Positions 16,579 through 27,000 of a stretch of 64,000 nt of DNA are shown here, piece after piece; the stretch's first letter is position 1; every line of letters begins with the position of its first letter. The position numbers and the translations under genes were made by a program. A model generated the notes under the pieces. That model was not told the DNA's origin. It did not search any database and worked only from the letters and a program-made list of their open reading frames with translations. Source of the DNA: Aquiflexum gelatinilyticum (GTDB lineage Bacteria > Bacteroidota > Bacteroidia > Cytophagales > Cyclobacteriaceae); the NCBI RefSeq assembly GCF_024741135.1, contig NZ_JANSUY010000027.1, forward strand, positions 32,288 through 96,287, given 5' to 3'.

Positions 16579-19500
16579 ATGTCTTCACTGACACATAACA
16601 TCTTCTTTTTTTTAATTGGCTTACTCCTCTTTTCTTCCTGCGCAAAAAAGGGAGAAGAAAAAACAACTCTTTTTGAACTGATGGATAAAAAGTTGACAGG
16701 AATCAACTTCAACAATAACCTAGAATATAACGAAAAATTCAATCCTTATCTTTTTAGAAATTTTTATAATGGGGCAGGTGTAGCCCTTGGTGATATTAAC
16801 AATGACGGTTTGGTTGATATCTTTTTGTCCGGAAACCAACAAGAAAATAAATTATACCTCAATAAAGGAAATTTTCAATTTGAAGACATTACCGCAAAAG
16901 CAGGATTGGCTGTAAAGGGAATATGGTCGACCGGAGTAAGCATGGCCGATATTAACGCTGACGGTTGGCTTGATATATATGTATGTAAATCCGGCCCTTT
17001 GGGTGGAACTCAGCGTTATAATGAACTTTTTATCAACAACGGTGACTTGACATTCACAGAAAGTGCAAGAGAATTTGGAATAGCCGATGAAGGGCTTTCC
17101 CAGCATGCAGTATTTTTTGACTATGACAAAGACGGTGACTTGGACATGTACCTGCTCAACAATTCCATCAGGTCTATAGGTGTAAATGACCTAAGGATCG
17201 GACAGAGAGATATCCGAGATCCATTTGGAGGGAACAAACTTTACCGAAACGACAGTGGAAAATATACCGATGTAAGCGAATCTGCTGGTATTTATGGTTC
17301 CGCCATAGGTTATGGATTGGGTGTAACAGTAGCTGACCTCAATAAGGATACTTGGCCGGACTTGTATGTCTCCAATGATTTTTTTGAAAAAGACTACCTG
17401 TACATCAATAATGGCGACGGTACCTTTAGCGAATCTCTTGAAGACATGATGACTGAAATCAGCATGGGTTCTATGGGTGCTGACATCGCCGACCTGGACA
17501 ATGACGGTTGGCAGGATGTCTTTGTCACTGAAATGCTACCGGCTACCATGGCGAGGGTGAAAACCAAAACTCCATTTGAGGAATGGGACAAGTATCAAGC
17601 GAACGTTGCAGGTGGGTATTTCCATCAGTTTACCCGAAACACCTTACAAAGGAATCTTGGTTTTCAACCCAACAGTAATCAGATTCATTTTTCGGAAATA
17701 GGCAGACAGGCAGGCGTACATGCTACCGACTGGAGTTGGGGGGCTTTGATTTTTGACACTGACAATGACGGACTGAAAGATATTTTTGTAGCAAACGGAA
17801 TAGTCAAAGACCTGACAGACTTTGATTATGTCGACTATTATGTCAATAACCAGGACCTGATTGCCCAATTCAAGCGGGACAGTATTTTGTTAACCAAGAT
17901 GATTGATGAATTTCCTTCTAATCCTCAGATGAACTTTCTGTTTCAAAACGAGGGCGATTTCAAGTTCAAAAACATAGCTGCAGAATCAGGAATGGAGCAA
18001 TTGACTTTTTCTACAGGCGCTGCTTATGCTGACTTTGACAATGACGGCGACCTTGACTTGGTGGTCAATAACCTCAACGGTGAGGTTTCCATATTCAAAA
18101 ACAACAGCAGGGAAATCAACAAAAACCATTTTCTCCAATTTGATCTCAAGGGTCAATTCGGAACCCAAGTGACACTTTTTGCCGGAAATGATCTGTTCTT
18201 TGCGGAGCACAATCCAGTCAAAGGCTATATGTCATCCGTAGACCACAAGCTTCATTTTGGACTTGGCCAGGTAGAGAAAATTGATTCTGTGATCGTCCTT
18301 TGGCCAAATGGAAAAGCCACCAAGATAACCGATGTATTACCGGATCAATTGTTGGTATTGGATCCTTCCACAGCGACTGAAGATTGGAAATTTGTCAAAG
18401 CGGTCACAAATCCCCTCCTCTTACCCTCTTCTATCAAACTTCCATGGAAACATCAGGAAAGCGATTTTATCGATTTTGACAGAGACAGGCTGAGGTTTCA
18501 TATGATTTCCAATGAAGGACCAAAAATGGCTGTAGGAGATGTCAACAGCGATGGACTCGATGACCTTTTTCTTCCCGGTGCAAAAGGTCAAGCCTCCTCC
18601 ATTTATATTCAAAAGCCCTCAGGAGACTTTCAAATCCATCAAAAATTCGAGGCAGATTCAGTCGCTGAAGATGTCGACGGATTGTTTTTTGATGCTGACG
18701 GAGATGGTGATCTTGACCTGTATGTAGTTAGTGGAAGCTTGGAATTCAGTGCTTTCAACATGAATTACCTGGATCGGCTTTACCTCAACAATGGCAAGGG
18801 AAATTTCTCCAAAACAAAAGAAAGCCTTCCGATGGTTTTTCAGAGTTCCTCTTTTGCAAAGGCTTTTGACTACACCGGAGACGGAAAAATGGATCTTTTG
18901 ATCGGGACGAGAACAGTGCCTTTTGCCCACGGTGTACCCGGTGATGTGACACTGTTGGAAAATCAAGGCAATGCTGTTTTTGTGGATAAAACCATGGAGT
19001 TTGCTCCGGAATTGAAGAATATCGGAATGACAAGGGAAACATGGATTGGGGATTTGAATGGGGATGGAAATGAAGAAATTCTGATTGTCGGGGAGTGGAT
19101 GGGAATCAAAGTATTTAAAAAAGCCAGTGGAAAATATTATGATGCTTCCTCTGAATTTGGATTTGACAAAACCGGCGGTCTTTGGAATACCCTCCACGTA
19201 GCAGATGTCAATGGAGACGGGTTGCCTGATATTCTTGCAGGAAATTCAGGAACCAATACACGTCTTCAGGCTTCTTCTGAAAAACCATTGCAATTACAAA
19301 TCAATGATTACGATCAAAACGGAAGCGTCGAACAAATCCTTACCCAATACGAAGGTGACTCCACCTATCCATTGGTTTTGAAATCCACCTTAATCAAGCA
19401 ATTACCTGCCTTGCGAAAGCAATTGTTGACTTATGATTCCTACAAAAGCAAAAGATTGGAGGACTTATTCCCCCAAGAGATATTGTCCCGAAACATGGTC

Positions 19501-19890
19501 CTGAATGTACATACTTTGGAAACAAGCCTGTTTATCAATCAGGGAAATGGTACATTTGTAAAAGCATTTCTGCCCTACACCATCCAACGAAGCCCTGTCT
19601 ATGCTATCCATTCCTTTATGGATGATTTAGGAAAAATCCATTTGCTGTTTGGAGGAAACCAAAGCCGGATCAAACCTGAATTGGGCATCAACATGGGAAG
19701 CTATGGATGGCACCTAACAGGATCAAATGAAAAAGACCTCCACTTGATTCCTGCCAATCAATCGGGATTCTTTGTAAGAGGAGAAATTAGGGATATCAAA
19801 AACATCAAAACTTCAAAAGGAAACAGAATTGTAGTCAGTAGGAATAATGAGTTGCCGGTGGTTTTCGAAATCCACGGCAGTGGGAAGTAA
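16579..19890 (+). CDS. FG-GAP/VCBS-repeat lipoprotein with ASPIC/UnbV domain (CRTAC1 type), paralog 1
   Basis: 1,103 residues from the ATG at 16579, which gives a lipoprotein signal ending 'LFSSC' (Cys21). I count twelve Asp-rich Ca2+-binding loops of the form GDxNxDGxxDIxx: seven in the first half (for example 'GDINNDGLVDIFL', 'DYDKDGDLDMYL'), then the ASPIC/UnbV domain (about 515-590, 'GLGQVEKIDSVIVLWPNG'), then five more. Each loop marks a blade of an integrin-alpha-like beta-propeller, so two propellers are likely. Proteins of this build are frequent next to SusC/SusD genes in Bacteroidota, but their function is not established. Paralogous to 20698-24027 and 24009-27377. Confidence 0.9.
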   Translation: MSSLTHNIFFFLIGLLLFSSCAKKGEEKTTLFELMDKKLTGINFNNNLEYNEKFNPYLFRNFYNGAGVALGDINNDGLVDIFLSGNQQENKLYLNKGNFQFEDITAKAGLAVKGIWSTGVSMADINADGWLDIYVCKSGPLGGTQRYNELFINNGDLTFTESAREFGIADEGLSQHAVFFDYDKDGDLDMYLLNNSIRSIGVNDLRIGQRDIRDPFGGNKLYRNDSGKYTDVSESAGIYGSAIGYGLGVTVADLNKDTWPDLYVSNDFFEKDYLYINNGDGTFSESLEDMMTEISMGSMGADIADLDNDGWQDVFVTEMLPATMARVKTKTPFEEWDKYQANVAGGYFHQFTRNTLQRNLGFQPNSNQIHFSEIGRQAGVHATDWSWGALIFDTDNDGLKDIFVANGIVKDLTDFDYVDYYVNNQDLIAQFKRDSILLTKMIDEFPSNPQMNFLFQNEGDFKFKNIAAESGMEQLTFSTGAAYADFDNDGDLDLVVNNLNGEVSIFKNNSREINKNHFLQFDLKGQFGTQVTLFAGNDLFFAEHNPVKGYMSSVDHKLHFGLGQVEKIDSVIVLWPNGKATKITDVLPDQLLVLDPSTATEDWKFVKAVTNPLLLPSSIKLPWKHQESDFIDFDRDRLRFHMISNEGPKMAVGDVNSDGLDDLFLPGAKGQASSIYIQKPSGDFQIHQKFEADSVAEDVDGLFFDADGDGDLDLYVVSGSLEFSAFNMNYLDRLYLNNGKGNFSKTKESLPMVFQSSSFAKAFDYTGDGKMDLLIGTRTVPFAHGVPGDVTLLENQGNAVFVDKTMEFAPELKNIGMTRETWIGDLNGDGNEEILIVGEWMGIKVFKKASGKYYDASSEFGFDKTGGLWNTLHVADVNGDGLPDILAGNSGTNTRLQASSEKPLQLQINDYDQNGSVEQILTQYEGDSTYPLVLKSTLIKQLPALRKQLLTYDSYKSKRLEDLFPQEILSRNMVLNVHTLETSLFINQGNGTFVKAFLPYTIQRSPVYAIHSFMDDLGKIHLLFGGNQSRIKPELGINMGSYGWHLTGSNEKDLHLIPANQSGFFVRGEIRDIKNIKTSKGNRIVVSRNNELPVVFEIHGSGK

Positions 19891-19963
19891 TGGGTATGAA
19901 ATATGGAAGTTGTAATGAGGAGTTAAATTTGTATTTCCGGTATGGAGATGACGGATGGTTTCG

Positions 19964-20039
19964 CGTCATCCTGAAGGAGGTACGACTGAAGGATCTCATT
20001 TACTTTAGGTGAGACCCTTCGCTTCACTCAGGGTGACGA
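19964..20039 (-). repeat. Family A dispersed intergenic element, second copy
   Basis: Reads on + CGTCATCCTGAAGGAGGTAC ... GCTTCACTCAGGGTGACGA. Its complement aligns with 6757-6833 over both ends and a central CCTTCA/ACCTCC part. It occupies the 230-bp gap between ASPIC/UnbV paralog 1 and the small lipoprotein gene; the rest of that gap is AT-rich with no gene. Confidence 0.75.
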
Positions 20040-20120
20040 ACCCAGAAATCTGACATATATACCTTTTAGAAATTTTGAGAAATAAAAGAGTAGAAGCTTA
20101 AAATTTAGAATCAAAAACAA

Positions 20121-20708
20121 ATGATCAGAGTATTTATATTGTTCATCGCTTTGGGTTTGGCATTATCATGCAAACCAAAGACTGAATATGATTTGGTAAA
20201 AGAAAGAGAGCTTGCTTCAGGGAAAATTGAGGAAGATCTTTTTTTGGATATCCGATTTGGAATGGGCCGTAAAGAGTTCTATGGCACCTGTTGGGAACAC
20301 AACAAAAATGGGATTTTGGTAAATGGTGACCATTACCTTCAGATCCAATACCTGCCAAAAGTGGCCTCGGGAAAAAGTGTTGTAATGAATTTTTACCCTG
20401 AATTTGAGGAAGACAAGCTGTTTTTCATGCCCATGGAGTTTGGATATACACAATGGTTTCCGGGAAATGAGGAATTCACAAACGAAAAATTAATCGTCGA
20501 TGTAGTTGATCTTTTGGAATCCTGGTTTGGGGATGGATTTTTTGAAGTTTCTGACAAAGACAAAAAAATAAGTGCTATGGTCAAAATAGATGGAAATAGA
20601 TTGATCAGAGTCTTTAAAAAAAATATCAATACCATTCGGGTCGAAATCCTTGATTTACGTGTAAAGGATATCACCGAAATGACAAAAAAAGTAGAAGATG
20701 CATCTTAA
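20121..20708 (+). CDS. Small lipoprotein of unknown function
   Basis: 195 residues with a lipoprotein signal ending 'LALSC' (Cys17). The mature part has alternating charged and aromatic segments ('DIRFGMGRKEFYGTCWEHNKNG', 'PMEFGYTQWFPGNEEF', 'LLESWFGDGFFEVSDKDKK') and no recognised domain. The end overlaps the start of the next ASPIC/UnbV gene by 11 bp, so the two are very likely translated together and may act together at the same membrane. The other two ASPIC/UnbV paralogs have no such partner next to them. Confidence 0.85.
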   Translation: MIRVFILFIALGLALSCKPKTEYDLVKERELASGKIEEDLFLDIRFGMGRKEFYGTCWEHNKNGILVNGDHYLQIQYLPKVASGKSVVMNFYPEFEEDKLFFMPMEFGYTQWFPGNEEFTNEKLIVDVVDLLESWFGDGFFEVSDKDKKISAMVKIDGNRLIRVFKKNINTIRVEILDLRVKDITEMTKKVEDAS

Positions 20709-23700
20709 TAAATCCCTCTCTGTTTCCTTTTTGATCATTGCGGCATTTGCCTCCTGCAAGCCATCTGAATCTGAAAAAAAGGAAACCCTATTTGAAAAAA
20801 TCGATTCCTCTACCTCAGGCGTCAACTTCCGGAACGACCTTCCATTTGATGAAAAATTCAATATTTTCACCTACCGAAATTTCTACAATGGTGGTGGAGT
20901 AGCTTTGGGTGATGTCAACAACGACGGTCTTATTGACATGTACCTGACGGCCAATTTGGGGGAAAACAAACTTTATCTGAATGAGGGCGATTTTAAGTTC
21001 AAAGATGTCACTGAAACCGCCGGAGTAGCCGGTACCCGTGCATGGAGCACAGGCGTTGCGATGGCAGATGTCAATGGCGATGGCTATTTGGATATATATG
21101 TCTGCAATTCAGGAGATATTGCCGGCGATAACAAACAGAATGAGTTATTTATCAATAACGGAGACGGCACTTTCACAGAAAAAGCCGAAGAATTTGGCTT
21201 GGCAGATCAAGGATACTCTACCCATGCAGTATTTTTTGACTATGACAATGACGGGGACTTGGACGTCTACTTACTCAACAACAGCTACCAATCCATCGGA
21301 AGCTTCAATAAAATGCAAAATGAACGTCCGAAAAGAGATCCTGTCGGTGGTGATAAATTATTCAGAAATGACGGTGAAAAATTCTCAGATGTTTCTGAAG
21401 TAGCGGGGATATATGGAAGTACAATCGGATTTGGATTAGGTATCACAATCGGTGATGTCAATCAGGACGGTTGGATGGACATTTTCATTTCCAATGATTT
21501 CTTTGAAAGGGACTATCTCTACATCAACAATCAGGACGGGACTTTTACTGAAAGCCTGACCACTTACATGCGCGCCATCTCAGCAGCTTCCATGGGTGCG
21601 GATATTGCGGATATCAACAATGACGGTCATTTAGACATCTTTGTCACTGAAATGCTTCCCGAGCCCTCAGAACGCCTCAAACAGATCACGACATTTGAGA
21701 GCTATGACAAGTTCCAATTCAATGTCCAACACGATTACCACTACCAATACACGAGAAACATGTTCCATATCAACAATGGCGATGGGTCGTTTTCGGATAT
21801 GGGAAGACTGGCCAATGTGGAAGCGACAGATTGGAGTTGGGCAGCATTGATGTTTGACATGGACAATGACGGTTTGAAAGACATTTTCGTGGCCAATGGT
21901 ATCTATAAGGACTTGACGGATCTGGATTACCTCAATTTCATCGACAATGATGAAACCAAACAAAAAATCATCAGTAAAGCCGGTGTAAACTACAAAGCAT
22001 TGGTAGACCCGATGCCCATCAATCCAATCTCTAACTACGCATTCAAAAACAAAGGAGACCTTGTTTTTGAAAATGTCATCATCGAATGGGGAATGGGAGA
22101 TCCGATCCATTCCAACGGTTCAGCTTATGGTGACCTTGACAACGATGGCGCCATGGACCTTGTCATCAACAATGTCAACAATGAGGTCCTGATTTATAAA
22201 AACAGGACCAAAGAATTCGAACCCGAGAATTCATTCCTTAAAATCCAACTTATCGGTAAGGACAAAAATACTGCTGCCATCGGCACCCAGGTGAGGTTGG
22301 TAGCTGGTGAACAGGTTTTTTATCTGGAACAGATGCCCAATAGGGGTTTTCAATCTTCAGTGGATCCAAGATTGAATTTCGGTTTGGGAAAAATAAGTAG
22401 GCTCAATGAAGTACAAGTCAGGTGGCCGGACGGAAAAATTACCTTGCTCAATGATGTAGCTTCTGATACCACTTTGGTTTTGGAATGGGAAGATGCCAAA
22501 GAAGCAACGGAAGGATCTGCCTTTTTTGAAAAGCCTGCAAGTCAGATTTTCTCCAAAATTGATCCCAGTACCATTTTGAACTATACCCATCAGGAAAATC
22601 TCATGGTAGATTTTGACCGTGACCGACTTACCTACCACATGATTTCTACCGAAGGTCCAAAGGCGATTTGGGGAGATGTCAATGGAGATGGCCTTGATGA
22701 CGTCTTCATCGGTGGAGCCAAAGGATTTGCCGGACAGCTTTTTATCCAAAATGCCAATGGAAATTTCAAGCCAAGCAATCAGATAGTGTTTGAAAATGAC
22801 AAATTCTCTGAAGATCGCAGTGGCGTATTTTTCGATGCAAACGGAGACGGAAGTCTTGATTTGGTGGTGGCATCAGGAGGCAATGAATCCGGATTCGGTT
22901 CACCGGATCTGGCAGATAGATTGTATTTGAATGACGGAAAGGGAAATTTTAGCAAATCCGAAAACAGTGGCTTACAGTTTTTGACCAACAGCACTTCGGT
23001 CATCAGAACCTTAGATATCAATGGCGATGGGGCATTGGATCTTTTTGCTGGATCGAGGTTGGTACCATTTGTTTATGGAGTCAATCCCAACTCATCTATT
23101 TTGATCAATGACGGAAAAGGGAATTTTACGGACGGGACGGCACAATTTGCCCCCCAATTGAAAGATTTGGGAATGGTTACCGATGCCGCTGCGGTCGATT
23201 ACGATGGCGATGGGAAAATGGATTTGGTGATAGTGGGTGAATGGATGGCCCCGACATTTTTTAGAAATACAGGCAATAAGCTTGAAAAAATAGAAATGCC
23301 TGAAATGAACCGGTATAAAGGGTGGTATCAGGCGATCTTGGTGGGAGATTTTAACAATGATGGTCAGCCGGATTTTGCCTTGGCAAACCATGGATTGAAC
23401 ACCCGATTCAAAGCCTCTGAAGAAAGTCCGATCAAAATGTATGTCAACGACTTTGACCAAAACGGTTCTGTAGAACACGTTTATGTCAAAAAGCAAGGTG
23501 AAAAACATGTTCCTTTCACACTGAAGCACCAACTCGAAGGTCAGCTACCTGGAATCAAAAAAAGATACCTGAAATACAGCTCATTCAATAACCAAACTTT
23601 GGAGGATATCTTTACTCCAGAACAATTGTCTCCTGCGGTTGTCAAAGAAGTGAATTTCCTTTCCTCGGCAGTATTGATGAATCAGGGAAATGGGAAATTT

Positions 23701-24027
23701 GAAATGAAACCATTACCTAGATTTGCGCAGCGCTCGTGGATGTATACCCTTTTGATCACAGATCTAAATGGCGATGGCAATCCGGATCTTATCATGGGAG
23801 GAAACCTGAGAGGTGCAAAACCTGAAGTAGGTCAATATGACGGAAGCTATGGAGAAGTATTGATTGGAAAAGGAGACGGCACATTTGACTATTGGACAAA
23901 CAGAGAACATGGTCTAAGATTAGATGGTGAAATCAGAGATTTGAAAATCCTAGATCTGAAAGGAAAGAAAGTCTTGATGGTAGTCAAAAACAATGAACCC
24001 GTGGAATTTTGGAAAATAGAGAAATGA
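20698..24027 (+). CDS. FG-GAP/VCBS-repeat lipoprotein with ASPIC/UnbV domain, paralog 2
   Basis: 1,109 residues; the lipoprotein signal ends 'AAFASC' (Cys20). Thirteen Asp-rich Ca2+ loops are visible, seven before and six after the ASPIC/UnbV domain ('AAIGTQVRLVAGEQVF ... LNFGLGKISRLNEVQVRWPDG', about 515-595). The N-terminal block 'ETLFEKIDSSTSGVNFRNDL' and the phrase 'YNGGGVALGDVNNDGLIDMYL' closely match paralogs 1 and 3, showing an origin by duplication. All three also share a late 'DFDQNGSVE'-like loop. Starts inside the preceding small lipoprotein gene (11-bp overlap). Surface or periplasmic location is inferred from the lipid anchor. Confidence 0.9.
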   Translation: MHLNKSLSVSFLIIAAFASCKPSESEKKETLFEKIDSSTSGVNFRNDLPFDEKFNIFTYRNFYNGGGVALGDVNNDGLIDMYLTANLGENKLYLNEGDFKFKDVTETAGVAGTRAWSTGVAMADVNGDGYLDIYVCNSGDIAGDNKQNELFINNGDGTFTEKAEEFGLADQGYSTHAVFFDYDNDGDLDVYLLNNSYQSIGSFNKMQNERPKRDPVGGDKLFRNDGEKFSDVSEVAGIYGSTIGFGLGITIGDVNQDGWMDIFISNDFFERDYLYINNQDGTFTESLTTYMRAISAASMGADIADINNDGHLDIFVTEMLPEPSERLKQITTFESYDKFQFNVQHDYHYQYTRNMFHINNGDGSFSDMGRLANVEATDWSWAALMFDMDNDGLKDIFVANGIYKDLTDLDYLNFIDNDETKQKIISKAGVNYKALVDPMPINPISNYAFKNKGDLVFENVIIEWGMGDPIHSNGSAYGDLDNDGAMDLVINNVNNEVLIYKNRTKEFEPENSFLKIQLIGKDKNTAAIGTQVRLVAGEQVFYLEQMPNRGFQSSVDPRLNFGLGKISRLNEVQVRWPDGKITLLNDVASDTTLVLEWEDAKEATEGSAFFEKPASQIFSKIDPSTILNYTHQENLMVDFDRDRLTYHMISTEGPKAIWGDVNGDGLDDVFIGGAKGFAGQLFIQNANGNFKPSNQIVFENDKFSEDRSGVFFDANGDGSLDLVVASGGNESGFGSPDLADRLYLNDGKGNFSKSENSGLQFLTNSTSVIRTLDINGDGALDLFAGSRLVPFVYGVNPNSSILINDGKGNFTDGTAQFAPQLKDLGMVTDAAAVDYDGDGKMDLVIVGEWMAPTFFRNTGNKLEKIEMPEMNRYKGWYQAILVGDFNNDGQPDFALANHGLNTRFKASEESPIKMYVNDFDQNGSVEHVYVKKQGEKHVPFTLKHQLEGQLPGIKKRYLKYSSFNNQTLEDIFTPEQLSPAVVKEVNFLSSAVLMNQGNGKFEMKPLPRFAQRSWMYTLLITDLNGDGNPDLIMGGNLRGAKPEVGQYDGSYGEVLIGKGDGTFDYWTNREHGLRLDGEIRDLKILDLKGKKVLMVVKNNEPVEFWKIEK

Positions 24028-27000
24028 TTTTTCCCGCAAAGACGCAAAGACACAAAGTTTTGAAGCTTAGAAATTTTGATTTGAAACCATCGGCCTATTT
24101 AGTAATAGGAATGTTTTATTTCATTTTTATAGGATTATTTTCCTGTTCCAAACCCAAAGAGGAGACACTTTTCAAACTTTTAGATCCCAAAGAAACCGGA
24201 ATCGAATTCCGAAACGACCTGGTATCCTCCGAGGAGATGAACATTCTCGAATACCTGTACTTCTACAATGGTGGCGGTGTGGCTACAGGGGACATCAACA
24301 ATGACGGTTTGGTAGATATTTATTTCTCCTCAAACCAAGGCGAGAACAAACTATACCTAAACAAAGGAGATTTCAAATTTGAGGATATCACCCAAAAAGC
24401 GGCGGTCACAGGCGATGGCGGATGGTCAACCGGAGTCACGATGGGAGATGTAAACGGAGACGGAATGCTGGACATTTACGTCACCCAAGTCGGGGATTAC
24501 AAAGGCCTGACCGGAAAAAACAAACTTTACATCAATAACGGTGATTTGACTTTCTCTGAAAAAGGTGCAGCATATGGAGTGGATTTTGTAGGCTTTTCAA
24601 CCCATTCACTGTTTTTTGACTATGACCAAGATGGAGACTTAGACCTCTATTTGCTCAATCATTCCATCAAAAAACCAGAAGTATTTTCCCATGCCGACAC
24701 CAAATTCACGAATCAGGATGAAAAAGGAGGAGACAAACTTTTCAAAAATCTTTTGGCTGAAGGAGAAAACAGGATGGTTGAAGTGACCGAAGAAGCAGGA
24801 ATTCTTTCAAGCAGCTTGGGTTTTGGGTTGGGTATAGGCATGGCTGACATCAATGGGGATGGTTGGATGGACTTGTATGTTTCCAATGATTTTACCGAGG
24901 ACGATTACCTCTATATCAATCAGGCTGACGGAACTTTCAAGGAATCCTTGAAAGAATACATCTCCAACACAAGTCGATATAGCATGGGAAATGACCTGGG
25001 AGACATCAACAATGATGGCTTGTCGGATATTTTTACAACAGACATGCTTCCCTCCGATCCTCAGATCTGGATGAAGTCAGTAGGTGAAGACAAGCAGGAA
25101 GTATTTGATGTCAAAAAGCGTCTCGGCTACGGCGACCAATATGTCCGAAACCACCTCCAACTCAACCGCGGTGACGGGAGGTTCAGTGAAATCGGTCTCT
25201 TGACCAATACCTTTGCAACAGATTGGAGCTGGTCTCCCCTGATTTTTGATATGGATAATGACGGCCAAAAAGACATCCACATCACAAACGGAATAGTCAA
25301 ACGCCCAAATGACCTCGACTTTATACAATACAGTCAGGAACCTAGCCCGGGTTTGTCGGAAAAGGAAATCCAAACGAAACAGATTGAAATGCTCCCGACT
25401 GTCAAGCTGTCCAATTTTTCATTTAGGAATGAGGGCGATCTGAAATTTACCAATATGGCCAAAGAATGGGGTTTGGACCAACTCTCCTACTCCAACGGTT
25501 CTGCTTATGCGGATTTGGATAATGACGGCGACCTTGATTTGGTGATCAATAACATTGACCAAGAGGCATTTGTATACCAAAACCAAACAGCTGCAAAACT
25601 TCAAAACCATTTTGTACAGTTTGATTTGAAAGGAGAATATCCAAATACTTTTGGGATTGGCACGCAGGTTATTGTGTATGCAGGAAAAGAAATATTTCAC
25701 CAAACGCTGAGTACTTCCCGTGGATTTCAATCAGGGACGTCTACAACTTTGACTTTTGGTTTGGGAAAAAATCCTGCTTTGGATTCTGTCGTAGTTGTCT
25801 GGAATGACGCACATTCGGAAATTTTCCGAAATCTTGCCGTCAATAAAAGACATCTATTGGAAAAAGGAAAAGGTGAAAAATCAGCTTTTCCCAACAAGGA
25901 ATTCATTCCCATATTGGAAATAACCGATCTTGGAATTGACTGGAAACATGAAGAAAACTTTGAATTTGATGATTTCAGAAGGGAATACCTGATCCCAAGA
26001 AAGTATTCCACAGAAGGGCCGGCATTGGCTGTGGGAGATGTGAATGGTGATGGATTGGAGGACATTTTCTTTGGTGGGGCCAAGGGTCAAGCAGGAGTTT
26101 TTTATTTTCAAAAAGAAGATGGCAAGTTTGAAAAAGCAAATCAACCTGTATTCCAAAAACTCAATATGGCGGAGGATGTGGTCGCCATCTTGGAGGATTT
26201 TAACCTTGACGGCACTTTGGACCTTTACGTGGGAAGTGGCGGTAACGAATCTACCAGAAAAGAATTTTTCAATTTTGACAGGCTTTTCCTGAACGATGGC
26301 ATGGGAAATTTCTTCTTTTCCATGAATTCGCTCCCTCCTATTGCTGAAAATACCTCAACCCTCGCAGTCCATGATGTCAATGGCGACGGTGCCCCTGATA
26401 TTTTTGTAGGATCCACTATTGTAACTGGAAATTATGGTGAAATCCCCAAAAGTTATTTGTTGCTCAATGATGGCAAAGGTCAATTTAAAGAAGCAACTAC
26501 CACCTATTTCGGGGAAAATTTCCAGCCTGGAATGGTTAAAAAAGCAAAATGGGCCGACTTGAATAAAGATGGAACAAAAGAGCTCATCTTGTCTGGAGAA
26601 TGGATGCCAGTCCAGATTTATCACCATAACCCTCAAGGTAATTTCGAAATTGCCCAAGATGAAACACTTCAAATCCCCGGTTGGTTTTTTGGTTTGGAAG
26701 TGAAAGATATGGACGGAGACGGGATGGAAGATATCTTGGTAGGAAACCTGGGATTGAATTCCAAACTCAAAGCTAGTCCCGAGAAACCAGTTTGGCTTTA
26801 CCACGGAGATTTTGATGAAAACGGGCAGGCTGATCCCTTGATTTTCCATTACATGGAAGGTCATTTAGTACCATTTGCCACTAGAGATGACCTGATCAAG
26901 CAGATCCCGGGCATCAAAAGAAAACATTCAAATTATATTGAATATGCCAGTATCCTAACCCCTGCAGATCTTTTTGAAAGTTCTCAGATTGATAAGGCTT

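Noticed and set aside
21667..22110. Long antisense frames within the ASPIC/UnbV genes
   Set aside because: They arise because the Asp/Asn/Gly-rich codons of the Ca2+ loops lack stop codons in the complement. No start, signal or family match was seen.
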